From positions 1 through 7,375 of the forward strand of contig SKKV01000032.1 of NCBI GenBank assembly GCA_007123575.1: DNA of 7,375 nt, read 5' to 3'. Shown here piece after piece: positions 1 through 7,375 of this stretch. The stretch is from Wenzhouxiangella sp. (GTDB lineage: Bacteria > Pseudomonadota > Gammaproteobacteria > Xanthomonadales > Wenzhouxiangellaceae). The translations under genes and the position numbers were made by a program. Under the pieces are notes generated by a model that did no database searches, had not been told where the DNA came from, and saw nothing but the letters and a program-made list of their open reading frames with translations. Positions within the stretch are counted from its first letter, which is position 1. Each line of letters starts with the position of its first letter.

Positions 1-241
1 AGTGATGCGCGAGACTACCGACGGTTTTGTCATTGCCGAAAAAGACCTCGAACTGCGCGGCCCGGGTGAGGTGCTCGGTACCCGCCAGACCGGCATGCTG
101 CGGTTCCGGATTGCCGATCTGGCCCGCGACGCCGACCTGTTGGATTCCGTGCATGGTCTGGCAGCCAAGCTGGATGCCCGGGCCCAGAACCTGATCATAG
201 AGCGCTGGCTGGGCCAGGCCGAGCAGTTCATCGACGTCTGA
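1..241 (+). CDS. recG: ATP-dependent DNA helicase RecG, C-terminal end (partial)
   Basis: This is the last 79-80 codons of RecG, a superfamily 2 helicase that remodels stalled replication forks and branch-migrates Holliday junctions in the cytoplasm. The reading frame enters from the left edge and ends at TGA 239-241. The GTG at position 2 is an internal valine, not a start. Recognition rests on the conserved block DGFVIAEKDLELRGPGEVLG followed by TRQTG, which covers the last helicase motif and the RecG-specific TRG translocation hairpin. The end of the frame (IADLARDADLL, then IERWLG) also matches the usual RecG C-terminus. Length after the motif is normal, so the gene seems intact at this end. 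No clear intrinsic terminator follows. Its link to the signalling genes downstream is probably only positional. Confidence 0.95.
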   Translation, partial: VMRETTDGFVIAEKDLELRGPGEVLGTRQTGMLRFRIADLARDADLLDSVHGLAAKLDARAQNLIIERWLGQAEQFIDV

Positions 242-244
242 AAC

Positions 245-275
245 TTGCCACGAGCCTAGGTTACCGGTCCATAAT
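245..275 (+). promoter_or_regulatory. Candidate sigma70-type promoter ahead of the diguanylate cyclase gene
   Basis: TTGCCA at 245-250 matches the -35 consensus at five of six bases, and CATAAT at 270-275 matches the -10 consensus at five of six. The spacer is 19 bases, longer than the preferred 17, which lowers confidence. It is the only AT-rich patch in the short gap after recG. If it is real, transcription would begin near 282, downstream of the GTG at 276, so translation would have to start at ATG 303. Seen by eye only. Confidence 0.4.
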
Positions 276-302
276 GTGAGTCTTGAGCTGGCGAGCGTGG
301 CC

Positions 303-3300
303 ATGAGCCCCAGTCTTAATCACTTTGCGAGTTGCTTTGATAGCCGAGGCCCTTGGGCGGCTGCGGCGTTGTTCGCTATTGCCTTGGTCTTTCTGGCATT
401 GCCGGCGCAGGCGACCACCCTGTTCGACTTCGAGCGATTTTCCGATCAGCTCGGCGGCCGTCAGTCGACGGTCTACGATGTGTTCGAGGATGCCCAGGGG
501 TTTCTCTGGTTTGCCGGCGATACCGACGGCCTGCTGCGCTACGACGGCTACGAGCTCAAAAGCTGGAGCGAGGGCTTTCTCGCCACCGAAACCCGGCATA
601 ACGTCAGCACCCAGATCATTACCCGTAGTGGCCGCCTATGGGTAGGAAGTTGGGGTAATGGTCTGCAGTACTGGGACCGGGAAGAAGGTCGCTTTGTCCA
701 GTTTCTGCATGACCCGGAAACGGCGCATAGCCTGGCCGACAATCGCGTCCAGACCTTTCTTGAAGACCAGCGCGGTCGCCTCTGGATCGGCACCGTGGCC
801 GGCATCAACCGGGTCGACCCGGACCGGCCCGACAGCCTGATTCGGTTCGCTGCCGAACAGCCGGATCATCCGCTGTACCGCCAGCGAATCTGGCGCATGC
901 TCGAATGGAACGACAGCATCTGGCTGGCCACCTCCAACGGCGTTTTCCGCCTCGCCGACGGCGGAGACCAGTGGCAGCGTTTCGAGCTGTCGGACCCGGC
1001 GCTGGCCGTTGAGCATGAACGCAGTGAAGAAGTGCGCACGATCACCTTGGCCCATGGCCAGCTCTGGGCCGCCTCCCAGCTTGGTGCATTTGTCTGGCGC
1101 CCTGATCAGAATCGCTTTGAAGCCGTGAGCTTCGAGCAGGCTCCCGAGCGCCCGATGCCGCGCATCAACGAACTACTGGAAAGCCGCAACCGGGGTTTGT
1201 GGGCCGGCGCCCATGACGGCCTTTATCGCATTGATGCCGAGAGAGCGACATTCGTGCGCCTGGGCGAGCGAGATCAGCTCATTGCCGATGTCGATGTACG
1301 CGCCCTGCACGAGGACGAAGAGGGCAACTTGTGGATCGGTACGCGTGACCAGGGCCTGATATTTGGCCGCCGCCAGCAGCAGACCTTCGCGCCGCTGCGC
1401 GAGGCCATGCCGGCCCAGTTTGCCGAACTGGGCGGGCGTTTGAGTTCGGCGCTGTTGACCGACCGCCAGGGCCGATTGTGGACCAGTATTCCCGGCGGGA
1501 TTCTGCGCCGCGACCAGGCTGGACAGGGGCGGTCCTGGCGGTTTGCGGCGCGCCACAACGTGCGCCGGGTCGAGCGCCTGGCCGAAGACGAGCACGGTGC
1601 GGTTTGGCTGGCCACCGACGGCGGCCTGTTTGTGATTGATCAGGACGACGACTTGCGCGCCCAGACAGAGGTGTTCGATCGACTCGGGCTGGGGGTGCTG
1701 CCGGTCAGCGAGCTGTGGATTGCGCCCGATGGCTGCATCTGGGTTGCGCTGTGGCATCACGGTCTGGCCTGTTGGCGACCGGCGCTGGGCGAAGTTGAGC
1801 TGCTGCTGACCGAACTGCAGCAAACGCGCGGTGATTCGATCTATCAGCTCAGCCCCGATGAGCACGGCCGGCTGTGGGCAGCGACTCGCTACGCCGGGCT
1901 GTTTTCGGTCAACCTGGCCGACCGGTCGGTTCAGCAATGGCCGCTGCTTGGCGAGGATCGCCACGAGCCGTCCTACTATTGCGCGGTGCCGGACCAGGGC
2001 CGCCTCTGGCTGTGCACGGGCGATGGCTTGATCGAATTCGACCCCGACGGCGGCCACAAGCAGCGCTTTGGCACGGAATTGGGGCTGCCAGCCGCCCGCG
2101 TCAGCGGCCTGTTCCGACACCCGGACGGCGGTCTTTGGGTGCTGACCCCCAACGGCATGGCCCGGCGGCTGCCCGGCAGCGATCGTTTTGTCAGTTACGG
2201 CCTGGCCGATGGTTTGCCCGGGCTGGGCCTGCAGCGCAATGCGGTTACCGTAGACCCATCCGGGCGCCTGCTGGTTGGGACCAACCGAGGCGCTGCCGTG
2301 CTCCAGAATCCTGCGTTGCCGGTCGAGTACCGCGCGCCCCAGATCGTGCTGGGCCGGGCATGGATCGGACGCGAAGATCTGACCCGGCGGCTGGATCCGC
2401 AGCGGCCCAAAGTGCGCATGGCGCCTGGCGAACGCGATTTACTGCTGCAGTTTGCCGTGCTCGACTTTCATGATCCGGGGCGCAATGTGATGCGCTTGAA
2501 GCTGGAGGGTCTTGACCAGGAGTTTGGGCCGTTGACCACCGAGCGCAGCGTGCGCTACGTGAATCTCCCGCCCGGCCGCTACGAGCTTGTCGCCCAAGGC
2601 TGGAACAGCCGCGGTGTCCAGGCCGAGCAGCCGCTGCGGCTGACCATCGTGGTCGAGGCGCCCTGGTGGCGCCTGCCCTGGGTCTGGGCCGCTGCCGGCC
2701 TGTTGCTGGCGGTGCTGATCTGGGTGCTGGTCCAGGCCCGGCTGCGCGCCATGCGCCTGACCAATCTGCGCCTCAGGGACATGGTAGAGCGGCGTACTCA
2801 TGCCTTGGCCGAGGCCAATGCCCAGTTGCGCAACCAGTCGGCCCAGGACTTCCTGACCGGGCTGCTCAATCGACGTGGCTTCACCGAGCGCTTCAACACG
2901 CTGCGCAAGGCCAGAAGAAAGGACGGAGGCAGGCTCAGCCTGGTCCTGTTCGATCTCGATCACTTCAAGGACTTGAATGACCGCCACGGCCACGATGCCG
3001 GGGATCGCGTGTTGCGCAAGGTCGCCGCGCTGCTGCAGGCACATCTGCCGCCTTCGGCCCTGGCCGCGCGCTGGGGAGGCGAAGAATTCCTGTTCGCCCT
3101 GGATGGGTTCGACACCGATCAGGCCGTTGCCCTGTGCGAAGCGTTGCGCGCGGCTTTCAGGGCCAACCCGGTAGCACTGGAAGAGACCGCGATTCACTTC
3201 ACTGCCACCTTTGGGGTGGTCGGCATCGAGCCCGACGACGCCAGCCTGGAAGGTTGGATGCGCCAGGTTGACCAGGCCTTGTACGCCGGCAAGCGCGCGG

Positions 3301-3344
3301 GCCGTGATCGCGTTCGGGTGCACACGGTAGCACCGCCCCAATAA
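303..3344 (+). CDS. Transmembrane two-propeller sensor diguanylate cyclase (Reg_prop x14, Y_Y_Y, GGDEF)
   Basis: This is a one-component membrane receptor predicted to make c-di-GMP from two GTP. Numbering is from ATG 303 (1013 aa). Residues 1-37 form a signal peptide with a hydrophobic core and an AQA cleavage site. Blade motifs of the type LWxG/LWxAT recur every 40-50 residues, near 69, 112, 160, 206, 254, 299, 343, 392, 434, 479, 524, 568, 611 and 656. That is fourteen blades, fitting two seven-bladed periplasmic propellers. A Y_Y_Y domain spans about 705-785 and ends in APWWRLPW. One membrane span (about 793-811) and a short coiled coil (about 813-845) follow, then GGDEF (about 848-1005). 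The GGDEF domain has DFLTGLLNRRGF, the metal-binding D884 in LFDLDHFK, and active-site GGEEF at 925-929. The RxxD inhibitory site is replaced by PPSA. An alternative GTG start at 276 adds nine residues; ATG 303 is preferred because a candidate promoter overlaps that GTG. Neither start has a strong ribosome-binding site. The ligand is unknown. Confidence 0.93.
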   Translation: MSPSLNHFASCFDSRGPWAAAALFAIALVFLALPAQATTLFDFERFSDQLGGRQSTVYDVFEDAQGFLWFAGDTDGLLRYDGYELKSWSEGFLATETRHNVSTQIITRSGRLWVGSWGNGLQYWDREEGRFVQFLHDPETAHSLADNRVQTFLEDQRGRLWIGTVAGINRVDPDRPDSLIRFAAEQPDHPLYRQRIWRMLEWNDSIWLATSNGVFRLADGGDQWQRFELSDPALAVEHERSEEVRTITLAHGQLWAASQLGAFVWRPDQNRFEAVSFEQAPERPMPRINELLESRNRGLWAGAHDGLYRIDAERATFVRLGERDQLIADVDVRALHEDEEGNLWIGTRDQGLIFGRRQQQTFAPLREAMPAQFAELGGRLSSALLTDRQGRLWTSIPGGILRRDQAGQGRSWRFAARHNVRRVERLAEDEHGAVWLATDGGLFVIDQDDDLRAQTEVFDRLGLGVLPVSELWIAPDGCIWVALWHHGLACWRPALGEVELLLTELQQTRGDSIYQLSPDEHGRLWAATRYAGLFSVNLADRSVQQWPLLGEDRHEPSYYCAVPDQGRLWLCTGDGLIEFDPDGGHKQRFGTELGLPAARVSGLFRHPDGGLWVLTPNGMARRLPGSDRFVSYGLADGLPGLGLQRNAVTVDPSGRLLVGTNRGAAVLQNPALPVEYRAPQIVLGRAWIGREDLTRRLDPQRPKVRMAPGERDLLLQFAVLDFHDPGRNVMRLKLEGLDQEFGPLTTERSVRYVNLPPGRYELVAQGWNSRGVQAEQPLRLTIVVEAPWWRLPWVWAAAGLLLAVLIWVLVQARLRAMRLTNLRLRDMVERRTHALAEANAQLRNQSAQDFLTGLLNRRGFTERFNTLRKARRKDGGRLSLVLFDLDHFKDLNDRHGHDAGDRVLRKVAALLQAHLPPSALAARWGGEEFLFALDGFDTDQAVALCEALRAAFRANPVALEETAIHFTATFGVVGIEPDDASLEGWMRQVDQALYAGKRAGRDRVRVHTVAPPQ

Positions 3345-3346
3345 CC

Positions 3347-3362
3347 GCGGGCCCGCGCCCGC
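3347..3362. other. GC-rich palindrome / possible hairpin after the diguanylate cyclase gene
   Basis: GCGGGCCCGC at 3347-3356 is a perfect palindrome. GCGGGC at 3347-3352 can also pair with GCCCGC at 3357-3362 around a four-base loop. It begins two bases after the stop codon of the diguanylate cyclase gene. No T-run follows, so it is not a canonical intrinsic terminator. It could slow polymerase or protect an mRNA end, or be chance in GC-rich DNA. Confidence 0.3.
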
Positions 3363-3409
3363 CGGCCGGGTCGTGGTAACGTTGAAGCCGCACTCATCAC
3401 AGCACCGGC

Positions 3410-5350
3410 ATGAGCGATCAGGAGCGTTTGAGACAGGCCCGCGAGCGTCGAATTCGGGAGCGCTTCGAGGCGCCGGCCCAGGCACTGGAAGGCTATGCCA
3501 GCCTGCTCGCCGAGCAGCTCGCTGCCCTGGTTGACCAGGACCTGGCGGCTTCGTTGTCCTCCGACCACGATCGCATTGCCATGGCCATTGCCCAGCTCAA
3601 GGACCTGGTTGACGAGGCGCTGAACGCCGCGCAGGGTGATGACGCCGGCGAGTTGGCCCGGCAATCACAGCGCATCCGCCACGACATGCGTAACGCCCTG
3701 GGGGCCGTGACCGGCTACGCCGAGCTGATCAGCGAAGCCCTGGAAGATGAAGAGTGCCTGGACGAACCGGTTGCCGCCTGTCTCGTTCGCCTGCAGCGCG
3801 AATCCGAAACCCTGTTGGCAACCGTGGATCAGCTGGATCCCGGTGGTGATGGCCAGGTGCCGGATGCCGGCGAAGAGGCCGAGCTTGAAGCCATTTTCGA
3901 AAGCCTTGGTCGGGCCGACCCAAGGCCTGATGAAATTCTCGGCCGCATTCTTGTTGTGGACGACAACGAGAGCAATCGCAGCCTGCTGGTCCATCAGCTT
4001 GCCAGCCAGGGTCACGATACCCTGGCCGCCGCGTCCGGCCGGCAAGCGCTTGCGATGATGGAAGAGGCCGTGCCCGACCTGGTCTTGCTCGATCTGATGA
4101 TGCCCGACATGAACGGCTTCGAAGTGCTCAAGACCATGCATGACCGGGATGAGCTGCGCAACGTGCCGGTGATCGTCATTACCGGGCTGCATGACCAGCA
4201 GGGCGTGGTCCGCTGTATCGAGGCCGGCGCCCAGGACTACCTGGTCAAACCGCTTAATCCGATCATCCTGCGCGCCCGTATTCGCGCCTGCCTGGAGCGC
4301 AAGGCCTGGCGCGATCGCGAGCAAAGCTACCAGCGCGAGCTGGAGCGCAGCTACGAGTTCATCCGCAAAGTGTTCGGGCGCTACCTGTCAGACGATGTCG
4401 TGCGCCAGATCCTGGATCGGAAAGACGGTCTGAAATTGGGCGGGGGCCTGCAAAAGGTCACCATCATGATGACCGATCTGCGCGGCTTTACCGAGCTGAG
4501 CCAGAAGCTGAGCCCGGTCGAGGTAGTCAGCCTGCTCAATCTTTACCTGGAAGCGATGAGCGAGATCATTGTTCGCTACGGCGGCACTATCGACGAGATT
4601 ATCGGCGATGCCATCCTGGCCCTGTTTGGCGCTCCCCTGGTGCACGACGACGACGCCGGACGGGCAGTGGCCTGCGCCATCGAGATGCAGCAGGCCATGG
4701 CCCAAGTCAACGCCGATGCCGCTGCGCGCGGGCTGCCAGCCGTGGAAATGGGCATTGGGATCAATACCGGTGAAGTCGTGGTCGGCAATATCGGCTCGGA
4801 AATCCGCTCCAAGTTCGCCGTGGTCGGTCACCACGTCAATCTGACCGGCCGGATCGAGTCTTTCACCGTCGGCGGCCAGATCCTGGTCTCGGAGTTCACC
4901 GCCGCCGACATTGGCGATGGACTGGAATGCGGGCGCAGTTTCGAGGTGGACGCCAAGGGCATCAAGCAGTCGGTGACCCTGCATGAAGTCACCGGCATCG
5001 GCGAACCCTGGTCAGTGCGCCTGGAGGCTGACCAGCCTGACCTGGCCGAGCTGCCACTGCCGCTACCGGTGCGCCTGACCGAGCTGACCGACAAGAAGCT
5101 CGACGGCGCGGAGTTTCCTGGCCAGGTCGAAGCGCTGGGCAGTCGCCACGCCATCTTGCACTGTCCTGATTCCCTGGAGCCGATGGTCAACTTGCGACTG
5201 CGGGCCGGACCGGATGCCGGTGTAGAAATCTATTGCAAGGTGATCGAGCCCTGTGCGCGTCGCGGACCGGGGCGGTACCATATCGGACTGACCTCAGTGG
5301 CTGCTTCGACCTGCCTGTTTGAGCTGGTCGACAAAGCGCCCAACCGTTGA
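3410..5350 (+). CDS. Response-regulator class III adenylate/guanylate cyclase with orphan DHp domain and C-terminal PilZ-like region
   Basis: This 646-aa soluble protein is predicted to make cAMP or cGMP under phosphorylation control. Residues 1-78 are helical. A DHp-like segment (about 84-142) carries the H-box HDMRNALGAVTGYAEL with H91, but no ATPase domain follows. The receiver (about 178-297) has acidic D184/D185, phospho-acceptor D228 in VLLDLMMPDMNGFEVL, T258 and K280-P281. A coiled linker (about 298-345, with IRKVFGRYLSDDVV) has the form usual before class III cyclases. The cyclase domain (about 348-530) keeps metal-binding D356 (MTDLRGFTELS) and D400 (IIGDAILALFG), and catalytic N477 and R481 (VNLTGR). 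The base-selecting positions hold E396 and A470, so substrate is uncertain. Residues about 550-640 are a beta-rich domain ending YHIGLTSV, which I read as a degenerate PilZ-type barrel with low confidence. No Shine-Dalgarno precedes ATG 3410, but there is no better start nearby. The neighbouring kinase is the likely phosphodonor. Confidence 0.93.
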   Translation: MSDQERLRQARERRIRERFEAPAQALEGYASLLAEQLAALVDQDLAASLSSDHDRIAMAIAQLKDLVDEALNAAQGDDAGELARQSQRIRHDMRNALGAVTGYAELISEALEDEECLDEPVAACLVRLQRESETLLATVDQLDPGGDGQVPDAGEEAELEAIFESLGRADPRPDEILGRILVVDDNESNRSLLVHQLASQGHDTLAAASGRQALAMMEEAVPDLVLLDLMMPDMNGFEVLKTMHDRDELRNVPVIVITGLHDQQGVVRCIEAGAQDYLVKPLNPIILRARIRACLERKAWRDREQSYQRELERSYEFIRKVFGRYLSDDVVRQILDRKDGLKLGGGLQKVTIMMTDLRGFTELSQKLSPVEVVSLLNLYLEAMSEIIVRYGGTIDEIIGDAILALFGAPLVHDDDAGRAVACAIEMQQAMAQVNADAAARGLPAVEMGIGINTGEVVVGNIGSEIRSKFAVVGHHVNLTGRIESFTVGGQILVSEFTAADIGDGLECGRSFEVDAKGIKQSVTLHEVTGIGEPWSVRLEADQPDLAELPLPLPVRLTELTDKKLDGAEFPGQVEALGSRHAILHCPDSLEPMVNLRLRAGPDAGVEIYCKVIEPCARRGPGRYHIGLTSVAASTCLFELVDKAPNR

Positions 5351-5386
5351 ACGCCAGCCATGACCCATTGCCAATAGCCAATCCCC

Positions 5387-5758
5387 ATGCCGCAAACCCT
5401 GTTATTGATTGAAGACAACGAAATGAACCGGGACATGCTCAGCCGGCGCCTGGCGCGCAAGGGCTACGTCGTCGAACAGGCCGTGGACGGCCAGGCCGGT
5501 CTCGACATGACGGCAGCGCTGAAGCCTGACCTGGTGCTGCTGGACATGAGCCTGCCGGTCAAGGATGGCTGGACCGTGGCCGCCGAGCTCAAGGCGAATG
5601 AGTCGCTGGCCGACATACCCATCATTGCCCTGACCGCCCATGCCATGGACGGTGATCGCCAGCGCGCCCTTGAGGCCGGCTGTGACGATTACGACACCAA
5701 GCCGGTGGATTTGAAGCGACTGCTCGGCAAGATCCAGGCCCTGCTGCCGGCCGCCTGA
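5387..5758 (+). CDS. Single-domain response regulator (CheY/DivK-like receiver)
   Basis: This 123-aa cytoplasmic protein is a receiver domain only, with no output domain. It shows the full phosphorylation site: E9 and D10 in LLIEDNEMNRDML, acceptor D53 in LVLLDMSLP, T83 in IIALTAHAMDGD, and K105-P106 in YDTKPVDLKRLL. Such proteins act by protein contact or shuttle phosphoryl groups in a multistep relay. It sits 36 bases after the cyclase gene and 52 bases before the histidine kinase gene on the same strand, so co-transcription is likely and the kinase is the obvious donor. The sequence style (DNEMNRDMLSRRL, ALTAHAM) is that of receivers served by hybrid or HAMP kinases rather than chemotaxis CheY. 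No Shine-Dalgarno is visible before ATG 5387; the gap carries only a small GCCAAT duplication. Function beyond phosphotransfer cannot be told from sequence. Confidence 0.93.
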   Translation: MPQTLLLIEDNEMNRDMLSRRLARKGYVVEQAVDGQAGLDMTAALKPDLVLLDMSLPVKDGWTVAAELKANESLADIPIIALTAHAMDGDRQRALEAGCDDYDTKPVDLKRLLGKIQALLPAA

Positions 5759-5810
5759 TGGCAGCCTGGGGTCGCCACCACCGATCAACTGCCCCGGGAG
5801 CCCACCAGCA

Positions 5811-7375
<1,565 letters not shown>

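Noticed and set aside
1173..2120. 315-codon open frame on the minus strand opposite the propeller region
   Set aside because: It is antisense to the repeated propeller blades, and its composition is that of a shadow frame.
1874..2473. 199-codon alternative frame on the plus strand inside the propeller sensor gene
   Set aside because: It lies wholly inside a confident gene. Its Arg/Pro/Ala-rich product is typical of out-of-frame GC-rich sequence.
3347..3370. Intrinsic terminator after the diguanylate cyclase gene
   Set aside because: A GC-rich stem can form, but no T-run follows, so termination cannot be claimed.
3377..3382. TAACGT as an extended -10 element before the cyclase gene
   Set aside because: Only three of six bases match the -10 consensus, and no -35-like hexamer lies at the right distance in the GC-rich stretch upstream.
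2439..3485. 348-codon open frame on the minus strand opposite the GGDEF domain
   Set aside because: It runs antisense through the GGDEF coding sequence and into the start of the cyclase gene, with no recognisable domain.
5370..5383. Tandem GCCAATA/GCCAATC duplication just before the single receiver gene
   Set aside because: Two seven-base units are too short to call a repeat or operator; chance is likely.

Overview
The window reads as an ordinary chromosomal stretch of a GC-rich Gram-negative bacterium, most likely a gammaproteobacterium. The RecG tail and the domain styles fit the Xanthomonadales/Chromatiales side, but this is a guess from protein similarity in memory, not a search. Every gene I can support lies on the + strand, and coding density is very high. 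I see no mobile element, tRNA, rRNA or CRISPR array, and no gene-free stretch longer than about 70 bases.

Layout: (1) 1-241 is the 3' end of recG (DNA branch-migration helicase), cut by the window start. (2) 242-302 is a short gap with a plausible sigma70-type promoter. (3) 303-3344 encodes a large membrane sensor: signal peptide, 14 propeller-blade motifs (two seven-bladed propellers), a Y_Y_Y domain, one membrane span, a coiled coil and a GGDEF diguanylate cyclase domain with an intact GGEEF active site and no I-site. (4) 3345-3409 is a short GC-rich gap with a palindrome. (5) 3410-5350 encodes a soluble multidomain protein: a histidine-kinase-like DHp helix pair without an ATPase domain, a receiver, a class III nucleotide cyclase and a C-terminal beta-rich domain that may be a degenerate PilZ. 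(6) 5387-5758 encodes a stand-alone CheY/DivK-like receiver. (7) 5811-7375 is a transmembrane HAMP histidine kinase, cut by the window end after its ATPase domain.

How they may work together (inference): the kinase at the end is the only complete phosphodonor visible. The single receiver and the receiver of the cyclase protein are natural targets, so the last three genes look like a phosphorelay that gates cAMP or cGMP synthesis. The diguanylate cyclase upstream adds a second, separately sensed nucleotide output (c-di-GMP). The most interesting points are the cyclase protein itself (an orphan DHp resembling that of the neighbouring kinase, plus an atypical base-specificity pair) and the co-location of c-di-GMP and cAMP/cGMP synthesis with one phosphorelay.
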